From positions 1 through 23,043 of IMG/VR virus record IMGVR_UViG_3300037325_000438: DNA of 23,043 nt. The stretch is one strand, 5' to 3'. This document shows, in pieces, positions 1 through 7,241 of this stretch. Source of the stretch: a virus. The first letter of the stretch is position 1, and each line of letters starts with the position of its first letter. The notes under the pieces are model-generated. The model was not told where the DNA came from. It worked only from the letters and a program-made list of their open reading frames with translations, and made no database searches. The position numbers and the translations under genes were made by a program.

Positions 1-268
1 TTATTGAGAGATAGGCTGAAGTTGTGCTCAGTATTTTAATAATAGCGGGTAACCTCTTATCTAAAAGAGGTTCATTAATCCCGAAAGGCGAAACTCTTCC
101 CTTAAAATTTAGAGTTTTTAACTGGCTAGCGATAAACTCAATAGTCGCCATACTCAACTCGACCAAAGGCTCTTTCTCCTCTTCTATTCCAAACTTACAA
201 AAATAGCATTTTCTCGTACAGATATTCACTGTTTCGAGTAAAACAACCTGGAATAAAGAACTCTTCAT
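1..268 (-). CDS. Radical SAM enzyme, N-terminal 89 residues (cut by left edge)
   Basis: Reading leftward from ATG at 268, the frame stays open to the window edge for 89 residues. Residues 17-24 read CTRKCYFC, the C-x3-C-x2-C motif (Cys17, Cys21, Cys24) that holds the 4Fe-4S cluster of radical SAM enzymes, followed by KFG. Around residues 63-71 comes FGINEPLLD, matching the conserved G-x-EPLL segment after the second strand of MoaA/SPASM-type radical SAM barrels. These enzymes cleave S-adenosylmethionine to a 5'-deoxyadenosyl radical; the substrate here cannot be told because most of the barrel and any C-terminal SPASM domain lie outside. The ATG is 4 nt past the stop of the glycosyltransferase gene, so the two are very probably co-transcribed. 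No good ribosome-binding site sits at ideal spacing (a purine-rich stretch lies about 16 nt upstream). The family is fairly sure, the function is not. Confidence 0.78.
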   Translation of the reverse strand, partial: MKSSLFQVVLLETVNICTRKCYFCKFGIEEEKEPLVELSMATIEFIASQLKTLNFKGRVSPFGINEPLLDKRLPAIIKILSTTSAYLSI

Positions 269-272
269 AAGA

Positions 273-1328
273 CTAAAACGGATGCTCCTTAGTGTTATTT
301 AAGGCCATCCAAGTAGCGGCCTTACGATGGAGGCAAGACTCTTCTCCAAACCAACTTTCCCAAAGGCCCGTACCTAGCTCCCCAATAAAAGGTCCCTCTA
401 TCCCCGCGTATAGTTTATTGTCTTGGACGGTGAGAGCCGTATAGGTTAAACTTTTATTTGTGAGAGGTGTATTTAAAAAGCACGTAAAGCCAACGTCTCT
501 ATAGGGTTTCTGGTTTGTAGTACATATAGCTCCTTTAAACCCCACGCTAGTAAGCTCTAAGGCTAGCTGCTCTCTGTCGTTATTTCCGCTATCCATAACC
601 ACGGTAAAGAGATGAGCCTTAAGGGGCTTGTCTATTGATGGGTGGGTGATCATCCAGCCCTCTTTTAAGTTAGATTGCTTAAATACTATATCTGCAAAAA
701 TAGGCGACCAAGGCTCAGGGGTAACTTTTAAGGTAGTTCCGATATACCTGATAAGTAGGGTATCGTCGGCTAAGAATGTTATCCCATCACCGTTTCGATA
801 GGTATCTCGGTAATTTTTATTATCGAGGGTAACTAACCTTTCAAGAGTTTCGCGACTATACCCACTAGAGCCTCCCGAGCAGCCCACTCCTAAGGGTTTT
901 AGGTCGTAGAGAAAGCCAAACCAGTCAGCTGCGATAGGCCTTACCTCTTCCATTATCTGGTTATCTGGGTCTAGCCGACAGATCCAGCGAGTCTCCATCC
1001 ATCTTAAAGCAAACTTCCACCTATCGAACATGTACTGGTCTCCATATTCGAGGGTTTTAGGGCTGTCGGAAAAGTCAACAAAGTCTAGATTTGGAAGGTA
1101 GGGAAACGACTTAACATTGTCGCCAATAACAAGTATTTTCTGAGAGTTAAACTGCCTTAGTCTTTTAATCATTCTAAGAGCTAAAGCGTAGTCTCCTTCG
1201 CAAACCCAAACTACAAAGGAAAACTCGTCTTTCTTAAGTTGTCGATACTCTTTAACTGGGGTATTTAACCGGTTAATACTTAGGTTACTATTCAAGGCTA
1301 GGTGGTCCACTGGTAGAAGGAGATCCAA
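273..1328 (-). CDS. Glycosyltransferase, GT-A fold, with extra C-terminal domain
   Basis: A protein of up to 351 residues. The N-terminal part looks like a nucleotide-sugar glycosyltransferase of GT-A type. A first beta strand (SFVVWVCEGD, residues 37-46) is followed by a helix and a second strand (ILVIGD, 65-70). RLDPDNQI then carries a DxD-type metal/nucleotide-binding motif (Asp120-Pro-Asp122), GCSGGSSGYS lies at 149-158, and an acidic pair ADD at 187-189 is a candidate catalytic site. Histidines at about 229 and 239 could complete metal binding. Residues from about 240 to 351 form a second region I do not recognise. The longest frame starts at TTG 1328 and overlaps the upstream gene by 31 nt; GTG 1310 or TTG 1295 (2 nt after the upstream stop) are alternatives, and no ATG precedes the first strand. 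It lies between tail-fibre genes and a radical SAM gene, so modification of a virion protein or of host surface sugar is the natural guess. Family moderately sure; acceptor unknown. Confidence 0.65.
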   Translation of the reverse strand: MDLLLPVDHLALNSNLSINRLNTPVKEYRQLKKDEFSFVVWVCEGDYALALRMIKRLRQFNSQKILVIGDNVKSFPYLPNLDFVDFSDSPKTLEYGDQYMFDRWKFALRWMETRWICRLDPDNQIMEEVRPIAADWFGFLYDLKPLGVGCSGGSSGYSRETLERLVTLDNKNYRDTYRNGDGITFLADDTLLIRYIGTTLKVTPEPWSPIFADIVFKQSNLKEGWMITHPSIDKPLKAHLFTVVMDSGNNDREQLALELTSVGFKGAICTTNQKPYRDVGFTCFLNTPLTNKSLTYTALTVQDNKLYAGIEGPFIGELGTGLWESWFGEESCLHRKAATWMALNNTKEHPF

Positions 1329-1750
1329 CCGTTAGCGCCTATCTGTCCGGTCTTATCAACTCCTACAAAAAGAAGGGCGCTGCCAACCGTCCCATACTGG
1401 ACGTCTACGGTCAGATAAAAGTATATATCCGTTTTACCATCGGTTTGAGGATCAACCGTCGGAGGAAAGGCCGTGGGATTTGTCGTCCCCGCTCGAATTT
1501 GAGTTGGCCCTACGGCGGCAAAAGCAAACTGAAACCACCGACCCGGGCTAGTTGTAGGCTCTACGATTTGAGGGAGAGCTTCAACATCGGTACTTGTCTC
1601 TTTATAGTAATACCAATCGGGTGAGCCGTCGCCTCTATCCGCTACGGCCATAAAGATGCCGTCGGCAATAGCAGGAGTGGAAAGAGTAGTTAGCTCTTTA
1701 AGGGCAGCGATATCAGGCACTACCATTTTTTCATAATATGGAGCAGGCAT
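1298..1750 (-). CDS. Small tail-fibre-associated protein (hypothetical virion protein)
   Basis: A 150-residue protein with no signal peptide or membrane segment. Residues about 28-75 contain DGIFMAVADRGDGSPDWYYY and, later, SPGRWFQF. This pattern (a value field, an aromatic cluster, then GRW) recurs in small domains at the ends of phage tail fibres, but I cannot name a family. The rest is Thr/Gly-rich and probably all-beta (DIYFYLTVDVQYG). The ATG at 1750 has an AGGAT ribosome-binding site about 8 nt upstream, which supports this start. The gene follows the 694-aa tip protein by 11 nt and its 3' end overlaps the longest form of the glycosyltransferase gene. A fibre cap or attachment protein is likely, by context only. 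Confidence 0.7.
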   Translation of the reverse strand: MPAPYYEKMVVPDIAALKELTTLSTPAIADGIFMAVADRGDGSPDWYYYKETSTDVEALPQIVEPTTSPGRWFQFAFAAVGPTQIRAGTTNPTAFPPTVDPQTDGKTDIYFYLTVDVQYGTVGSALLFVGVDKTGQIGANGWISFYQWTT

Positions 1751-1761
1751 GTTTGTTTATC

Positions 1762-3846
1762 CTATAAGAAAGTTAAAGGGTCGTTGACAGCATCGGTTAG
1801 AACATCTCCGTTAACGTCGGTTATAGCGTTTGCGGTACCTCCGGAAGGTGTCGTTCCTCCTCCTCCAGAAATCTTAACAAACCGACCAGCGCCATTTAGG
1901 ACGCTGAGATAGGTATCTCCGTTAACCGTCTGGGTATTCTCTAGCTGGTACATATAAAGTGCTGGGAGATTACTCTGAGCCGTAACTACTGGGTAGATAG
2001 CCTTATTAGTCAGCAAATAGGCGCTTACATTGGATAAGCCATTTCGAGTATTTATTGGAGCTTTCCAGAATATAGAGTTAGCACTTGCCTCTCCTATTTC
2101 TGCCAAGTTGTTTGAGAGCTCATAGACACTACCGTTAGCTATACTGTGGTCGATGTTGGTAACGGTATTACCAGTATAGTTGAAGCTGACAGCAAAGTCA
2201 AAGTAGAAAGTTCCTGCTGTTTTTTGAACTACTAAATTACTAGAAACCAGGTTTGCGGGAGTCCATAGCCCAAACAACTCGGAGGGTATGTCATCGGTAT
2301 AGAGGTTGGCGTCTTCGTAAAGAAAACTAAACTCATCGCTAGTTGTATTTGTTGGAGCAAAGCCTTGAGCTTTTCTAGTTTCTATAATAGCTCCATCTAG
2401 ACTAGCTCGTTTTCTAACAAATAGTACGATTTCCGAAGCGTTGAAAGTGCCCTTAGTTGAAGACGCAATTACGTCCTGAAGAGAAGGTCTAATCTCGTTA
2501 GGGTATATTACTGTAAAAGTAATGTTAGGATTTGGGTTACCTTCAATTTGAGAACTGAAAGAGGTGGCTGCCGATATTCCGGCGAGAGTTGATACTAAAG
2601 CTCTTTGTCTTTCGTTACCGCGTAGGGAGGAAACTGGGTAAACTGACCCTGAAGAATTAATTGCAAGTATTAGGTTATCTTGCTCTCCTTGCAAATTAAG
2701 AACGGTGGAAGGAACAGTGTTTTTAGCAATTCTTCCGTCAATAATCGAAATACCCGTATCCGCAAAAGCTGATAAGCCCGGCAAAGGATAAATTCGTCTT
2801 AAGTTAGGATCATTTCCGATAATAACGTCTCCCAGAAGTTCTCCTAAGTCTGTGGGAGTTCCGGAAGTTGGAATTAGAAAAGGTACGAGATTTAAAGTTG
2901 AATCTAGTGGAGCAAGATTGAGTCCAAAGCCAAGTTCAGAGACATCAAACTCAGGGAAAACCTTGAACTGGAATCCTTGACGAAACTCTAGGTTACGCTC
3001 GAAAACCAAATTCTCCATATCTGAAGAGTAGTCTATCTCTATTGCTAGGTAAGTAAACTGGGCAATCCCATCTCTAAGGGTTATATACTCCTCTTCAATA
3101 GTATCAAAGTACCCTTCAAAAACAATTTTAAATAAACCGTAAAAAAGACTTGATAAATCAGTATCCTGAACAGTGGTTGTAATTCCTAACTGTCGGCCAA
3201 TTGGTACTGGGGTGTCAAGATCGTTGTAGAGCCAGTAGGTCCGAGGTTTACCCTCAACCCCCGTCATTGAATAATCATAGTTAATGACGTGGCGGCTCGG
3301 GCTAATTAGACTTAACGGAGTATCGCACCCGAGCAAGAGGTTAGTGGTGTCATCAATGACCCCCGTATTATACCCATCGTAGTGTCTTTCCCAAACGCTA
3401 AAAAGAGAACGATATTTATAGATGAGCCCATCGTTTGTCCGAGTTATGAGTAGGCCGTTAATTAGATTAGTTGTTGGAAAAGCAGCTGCTTGGCGTTCAG
3501 CTGTAATATGCGTAGGATTAGTTAAAGGTAGAGTATAGGGAAGAGAGATATCGTCCTTTCTTACTACTATAAGAATCTTTGAGGAAGTTAGATCATTTGT
3601 GGTGTTAATGAGAATAGCGTACTCTAACCAGTTCTCACTTCCAACGTGGGCTTGCTCTGGAATAGTTAAAGCTATCCCCTGACTACCGTTTACCGAAATA
3701 CTCGCTACTGGACCGGGGAGGTTATATCCCACATCGTTTCTGCCCTGAAGCCAAAAGTAGTATATCCCCGCAGGAAGAGTTCCTGAAGTAGTATTAGGGG
3801 TTAAAGCACAAAGAGCGGGCCTCCCACTGGCGTATTGAAATCTCAT
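1762..3846 (-). CDS. Large tail tip / fibre protein, 694 aa
   Basis: A 694-residue, Thr/Ser/Asn-rich, beta-dominated protein without membrane segments or enzyme motifs. Residues about 22-55 (PAGIYYFWLQGRNDVGYNLP and what follows) resemble a fibronectin-III-like or carbohydrate-binding beta sandwich, as found at the start of phage tip proteins. The centre holds several acidic beta-rich blocks. The last 40 residues are a Gly-rich linker (SGGGG) ending in ITDVNGDVLTDAVNDPLTFL. The ATG at 3846 comes 2 nt after the stop of a 55-aa gene. Position (after the hub-like protein and before the small fibre protein) and length suit a receptor-binding or central-fibre component. I recognise no named homologue, so the structural role is inferred from composition and neighbours. 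Confidence 0.7.
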   Translation of the reverse strand: MRFQYASGRPALCALTPNTTSGTLPAGIYYFWLQGRNDVGYNLPGPVASISVNGSQGIALTIPEQAHVGSENWLEYAILINTTNDLTSSKILIVVRKDDISLPYTLPLTNPTHITAERQAAAFPTTNLINGLLITRTNDGLIYKYRSLFSVWERHYDGYNTGVIDDTTNLLLGCDTPLSLISPSRHVINYDYSMTGVEGKPRTYWLYNDLDTPVPIGRQLGITTTVQDTDLSSLFYGLFKIVFEGYFDTIEEEYITLRDGIAQFTYLAIEIDYSSDMENLVFERNLEFRQGFQFKVFPEFDVSELGFGLNLAPLDSTLNLVPFLIPTSGTPTDLGELLGDVIIGNDPNLRRIYPLPGLSAFADTGISIIDGRIAKNTVPSTVLNLQGEQDNLILAINSSGSVYPVSSLRGNERQRALVSTLAGISAATSFSSQIEGNPNPNITFTVIYPNEIRPSLQDVIASSTKGTFNASEIVLFVRKRASLDGAIIETRKAQGFAPTNTTSDEFSFLYEDANLYTDDIPSELFGLWTPANLVSSNLVVQKTAGTFYFDFAVSFNYTGNTVTNIDHSIANGSVYELSNNLAEIGEASANSIFWKAPINTRNGLSNVSAYLLTNKAIYPVVTAQSNLPALYMYQLENTQTVNGDTYLSVLNGAGRFVKISGGGGTTPSGGTANAITDVNGDVLTDAVNDPLTFL

Positions 3847-3848
3847 TA

Positions 3849-4016
3849 TTATCTACTCGTAACTTTTCTATTGGATAGCTCAACAGATGGAGGAGACTGC
3901 TTAAACGTGAGAGTCTTATTTCCCACGATAAGAGTATCCCCACTCACCCTTATTGGAGTCGGGGAAAGTATATCCTGAAGCTTTCTATGTAACAATTGTA
4001 ACTGCTGTGTGTCCAT
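3849..4016 (-). CDS. Small hypothetical protein, 55 aa, between hub and tip genes
   Basis: A 55-residue frame from ATG 4016 to TAA 3849-3851 that fills the space between two tail genes exactly. The upstream stop (4019-4021) is 2 nt before its ATG, and its own stop is 2 nt before the next ATG (3846). An AGAGG stretch about 6 nt before the ATG can serve as ribosome-binding site. The product starts MDTQQLQLLHRKLQDILSPT, a probable amphipathic helix, followed by a short beta hairpin (IRVSGDTLIVGNKTLTF) and a Ser/Pro-rich tail. No Cys, no membrane segment, no family recognised. The precise fit into the operon is the main argument that it is real; a linker or small tip protein is a guess. Confidence 0.72.
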   Translation of the reverse strand: MDTQQLQLLHRKLQDILSPTPIRVSGDTLIVGNKTLTFKQSPPSVELSNRKVTSR

Positions 4017-4018
4017 TA

Positions 4019-6550
4019 TTAGCCTCTCGATCCTGTTTCTTCTTCAACCTCATCTCCTGAAGGATTACGCCGGGTTTTAATCTTCGGAACAATCGAGGTC
4101 CCAAAAATAGGCTTTCCCCTTATAGAAGTTTTAATATCTAGGTCACCGCCGCCATTATCAGAAAGGTTTTTAAAACGCTTTCTCAAGGAAATTGACTTGC
4201 TCCTCATAATACCACAAGTTAAGCTAGTTCCTGAGCAGGTCTTTAGTAATTCCGAGTCCACAAATCCCTGGTAGTCTATTTGAAAACTTAGGCTCTTAAC
4301 TCTTAAGTTTCTCTTTGAACCGTCGTCGACGACCTCTAAATAATCTCCTGGTCTAATTGCCGGATAAAACCAGGCTAGCTTCATAGACATATCAGTAGAC
4401 CCTGAGAAATTTGCTAGTGCCAACTCACAACGGGCGGCGGCAATCGCTAGACCTAAAGATAACGTCTCGTACTGTAAAGACTCACTTGACACAGGAACCT
4501 GGCTACTGCTTGTGGTCGAAATTAAGTATTCAAACTCTTTAGAGTCAGCTTCTTTTTCGTCTTCTTTATCTTTGTCCGAGTCGTGAAACTCATGGCTAAA
4601 AGTTGTAGCGTCAGGCAACTGCCCGGTTGTCGTTCTGAAAGTTTTTTCTTGCAAAGAGTATTGAAAGTTATGATCTTGGTGGCTAGCATCTGATTCATAC
4701 TCTAAGTAAAGGTCCGTTTTTAACCGACTATTACTGCCATACCGTCCAGTGGTATTAGCACTAGGAATTATTTTCCTCAAAGTAGAGCGATAAGTATCTT
4801 CCCCAGTTGTTAAAGAGGGCAGTAGCTTCAAACCCTTTAACTCTTCCTTTTTCTCAGCCGCGCTTAGGCTATCGTCGTTTGAAACCTCCTCTCTATCCTG
4901 TCTCACATAGATATTTTGAGGATGGTCAATCTGGTCAAAACTCTGAGTTAACGATCTCTCTTCCAAAACCTTAAGTGGAAAGGTATACGCTGGGTCGGGG
5001 ATAGCGATTAAGACACTGCCCTCCCCCTTCTGGCCAATACTTTCTTTAGTTACAAACTGAGTTTGAAAAGGAGCCTGCTGTATATCCTTATAGATATCTG
5101 TTGCCGGAACTAAGTAATACTGGGTTATCGACTTAAAGGGTATTTTTTTAAAAGTAATTGTCTTTAGCTGGGCTTTAGCATAGGCTAAGTCTATCGTATC
5201 ATCGGGTGTGGGGCTAGGGGTGTTGGTTAGCTCAAGGATTTCGTCTCTGAGCCAACGAGAATCTAGCGAATTTGAGTCTGTCCCCGCTTCATCGAACTGT
5301 TCTTGCTGAAACCTTGCTAATTTCCAACCCTCCGTTCTTATCTCCGTTAGGTACGTTGAATTAAATAGGGAAGAGCCAACTACTTGACCAGTGTATGTTT
5401 TACCGTCTTTATCTTTACCCGTAACGGTAGCACTCACGTTTGCCGATTGGTAAATATATTCGGTAGTTTGAGTTTCAATTAACTGCCACCACTCTTCTGG
5501 TTCATCTGACTTAAGAGCAGGCACACTAATATCAGAGGTTTCGTCCTCAGCTTCAGGATTTCGGAGGTCCTGGGCCATATAGACAAACCCGTAAGTGTCA
5601 ATTCTCTCTTTAGACGGTTGCCCGTTTAAGGTTGTCGTAGTTTTAGTAGTTTTTCGAGGCCCACTAAAATCAAAGTTCATGTCGATAGTTCTTAGCTTTC
5701 GAACATCGTTTGGGGGCTTAGTTGGTTTGAGGTCCCCTTCGAGAGTGACAAGTCTAACGGGGGCCTTTCTACGTCGGTTATCTCCAAACTGGTCCTTTAG
5801 AGATTCTTTTTTCTTCAAGCCTTCGATAAATGGTAAGCCCCCTTTACCAGATAAAGTCGTGTTTAGGTACTCGGCCTCTTGCTGTTTAGAGACATCGATA
5901 GAGTAAAGGATATCGTGGCTAGAAACACTCCACTTACTTCCAGCTAGGTAGTTCCGACTTCTAACTGTCCGCCCCGTCCAGTCTAATACCTGAGCTTTAA
6001 GTCTCAGGTTTTCCTGGATTATGGAAGAGAAGGTGGTCTTAAAAGAACCCGAATCTTTGGGGATATCCTTGATGTACGAGTAGCCTGAATAAGATATTCC
6101 TACCGCCCCAGCTACCGAGGCGGCATTCAGCTTTCCATTAATAGTTAGATTGGGACCAAAGCTTATTGCATCTTTAACAGAGGTTCTAACTTCCACAGAA
6201 GCACTAGACCTTATTTCGTTACCCCCTCTGAGATTTATGGATAGGTTGTAGACCCTAATTTGGGAACCCGGAGAAACACTAATTAAGTCTTCTGTTTCGG
6301 AGTACGAAGATATCTCAAAGTATAGGGTGTCTAGTAAGACTAGCTTTTTACCAATAACATTATACGTAGTTCGGTACTGCTGAATTTCTTCTTCAGAAAT
6401 ACTCTCAATAGAAATTGAACCCTGGGGCTGTCCTTCAAAGCTTAATGAAACCGACAAGCTTCCCTTAAAAATAGGCAAAGGCAAACCTTCAAAATTTGCA
6501 TTGCTTAATCTATTTGACTTAGGGTTTGAGCTTATTCCGAAGACAGCCAT
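4019..6550 (-). CDS. Tail hub / tip structural protein, 843 aa
   Basis: An 843-residue protein lying after the small virion proteins and before the tip genes. The N-terminal about 240 residues are beta-rich (VSLSFEGQPQGSISIESIS), and the middle is strongly charged (RRRKAPVRLV, DKDKEDEKEADSKEFEY). Near residues 725-765 comes AWFYPAIRPGDYLEVVDDGS followed by LRVKSLSFQIDY. This 'PGD-x-x-x-V ... RV-x-x-x' arrangement is typical of the C-terminal part of phage hub/Tal-type proteins (gpD/gp27/gp44-like). The C-terminus is basic and then acidic (VEEETGSRG). No peptidase or lysozyme motif is visible. The ATG at 6550 lacks a clear Shine-Dalgarno site; a candidate leftward promoter lies just upstream. 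The hub call rests on one motif, size and position. Confidence 0.6.
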   Translation of the reverse strand: MAVFGISSNPKSNRLSNANFEGLPLPIFKGSLSVSLSFEGQPQGSISIESISEEEIQQYRTTYNVIGKKLVLLDTLYFEISSYSETEDLISVSPGSQIRVYNLSINLRGGNEIRSSASVEVRTSVKDAISFGPNLTINGKLNAASVAGAVGISYSGYSYIKDIPKDSGSFKTTFSSIIQENLRLKAQVLDWTGRTVRSRNYLAGSKWSVSSHDILYSIDVSKQQEAEYLNTTLSGKGGLPFIEGLKKKESLKDQFGDNRRRKAPVRLVTLEGDLKPTKPPNDVRKLRTIDMNFDFSGPRKTTKTTTTLNGQPSKERIDTYGFVYMAQDLRNPEAEDETSDISVPALKSDEPEEWWQLIETQTTEYIYQSANVSATVTGKDKDGKTYTGQVVGSSLFNSTYLTEIRTEGWKLARFQQEQFDEAGTDSNSLDSRWLRDEILELTNTPSPTPDDTIDLAYAKAQLKTITFKKIPFKSITQYYLVPATDIYKDIQQAPFQTQFVTKESIGQKGEGSVLIAIPDPAYTFPLKVLEERSLTQSFDQIDHPQNIYVRQDREEVSNDDSLSAAEKKEELKGLKLLPSLTTGEDTYRSTLRKIIPSANTTGRYGSNSRLKTDLYLEYESDASHQDHNFQYSLQEKTFRTTTGQLPDATTFSHEFHDSDKDKEDEKEADSKEFEYLISTTSSSQVPVSSESLQYETLSLGLAIAAARCELALANFSGSTDMSMKLAWFYPAIRPGDYLEVVDDGSKRNLRVKSLSFQIDYQGFVDSELLKTCSGTSLTCGIMRSKSISLRKRFKNLSDNGGGDLDIKTSIRGKPIFGTSIVPKIKTRRNPSGDEVEEETGSRG

Positions 6551-6571
6551 TTATATTTTATAATGAGGTTA

Positions 6572-6600
6572 AATACTATCACTTTTACATTATATGTCAA
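6572..6600 (-). promoter_or_regulatory. Candidate leftward sigma70-type promoter before hub gene
   Basis: On the minus strand TTGACA (6600-6595) is followed by a 16-nt spacer and TAGTAT (6578-6573), which gives a transcript starting about 15 nt ahead of the hub ATG at 6550. The -35 box is a perfect consensus and the -10 matches 4 of 6. The box overlaps the ATG region of the rightward gene at 6594. On the plus strand a TATAAT (6559-6564) could be the -10 of a rightward promoter, but no good -35 accompanies it. Short AT-rich DNA yields such boxes by chance, hence the modest confidence. Confidence 0.35.
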
Positions 6601-6983
6601 TTACCTTTAACGACGTAACACTAAGAAATACTATTGGAGACTCAATTATTTCTAGGCTGGCTGCGGGTACTGCAAATGCAACAGCTAGGTTGGTCTTTAG
6701 AACTTCTGCAAACGTTGTACTGGCTACAGCAAACTGTACTGCCCCTCCCACAGGTTCTTTTGATGAAGGAACTGTGACCTTCTCTGCAATCGCTGATGCT
6801 CCTATTGTAGCGACTGGGGTTGTCACAAATTTTCAAGCGATTAACCGAGATGCGGTAGTCATTTTTTCAGGTAGCGTTACTCCAATTGGCGGTAGTGGAA
6901 ATATCACTTTTAACTTAGTTAGCTGGGTTGATGGTGACCTTATTAGGCTTAATTCCCTAACCCTTACTATTCCTGGGGCTTAA
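6594..6983 (+). CDS. Beta-rich virion-type protein on the opposite strand, 129 aa
   Basis: A 129-residue protein read rightward inside a leftward operon. The order of segments follows a phage protein family I know as short unknown virion proteins: N-terminal helix (DSIISRLAAG), a strand with ARLVFRTS, LATANCTAP, GTVTFSAIADAP-x-x-ATGV, a strand with AVVIFSGSV, then DGDLIRLNSLTLTIPGA ending in 'tLTIPGA'. Family members carry 'lRIYsG...LLa.l.l', 'atGtA-wFRv', 'v-dGsvg' and 'sftlt-pA' at the same places. No TM segment or signal peptide. No Shine-Dalgarno site precedes ATG 6594. It is convergent with the 84-aa gene (3 nt between stops) and divergent from the hub gene. The reverse strand here has only short alternative frames, which supports the rightward reading. 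Role: decoration or fibre-associated protein, uncertain. Confidence 0.68.
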   Translation: MSITFNDVTLRNTIGDSIISRLAAGTANATARLVFRTSANVVLATANCTAPPTGSFDEGTVTFSAIADAPIVATGVVTNFQAINRDAVVIFSGSVTPIGGSGNITFNLVSWVDGDLIRLNSLTLTIPGA

Positions 6984-6986
6984 GTC

Positions 6987-7241
6987 TTATACCCTCCGAG
7001 GATACACTAGGCCTGCCGTAGGACGAACAGCCCCTCCACCACCTCCAACAGGTCTACCCTCCTCAATTGTCTTTGTGAATGGCAGCGTCAAGGGATTATT
7101 TATAGCTCGTTGTAGATCCCCAATTGGGATTACTTGCGGGCTCTCTATTTGAATCTGTGAAACTGATCTAGGACTCATCGTAGTGAATGGCCCTGGTCTA
7201 ACCCCTAGATTAGGGTTGCTTGTTGCAGCTATCCAAGTCAT
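6987..7241 (-). CDS. Small Pro/Gly-rich hypothetical protein, 84 aa
   Basis: An 84-residue protein. I place the start at ATG 7241, which shares the ATGA overlap with the stop of the preceding 281-aa gene, a standard sign of translational coupling. A TTG 18 nt further upstream (7259) would add six residues and is less likely. The sequence is Pro/Thr/Gly-rich with SPRSVSQIQIESPQVIPIGD in the middle and a run of five glycines near the C-terminus (VGGGGGAVRP). No membrane segment, no known motif. It is probably a small virion or fibre-linking protein; function unknown. Its stop is 3 nt from the stop of the convergent rightward gene. Confidence 0.6.
   Translation of the reverse strand: MTWIAATSNPNLGVRPGPFTTMSPRSVSQIQIESPQVIPIGDLQRAINNPLTLPFTKTIEEGRPVGGGGGAVRPTAGLVYPRRV

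Noticed and set aside
24-206. Rightward 60-codon frame starting MLSILIIAGNLL
   Set aside because: It lies antisense to the radical SAM frame, whose cluster motif makes the minus strand the coding one.
5595-5906. Rightward 103-codon frame within the hub gene
   Set aside because: It is antisense to a continuous 843-codon gene and has a low-complexity Ser/Leu/Val composition typical of reversed coding DNA.
6590-6836. Leftward frames of 78 and 64 codons opposite the 129-aa gene
   Set aside because: The rightward frame fits a known style of phage virion protein; the leftward ones have odd composition and no operon contact.
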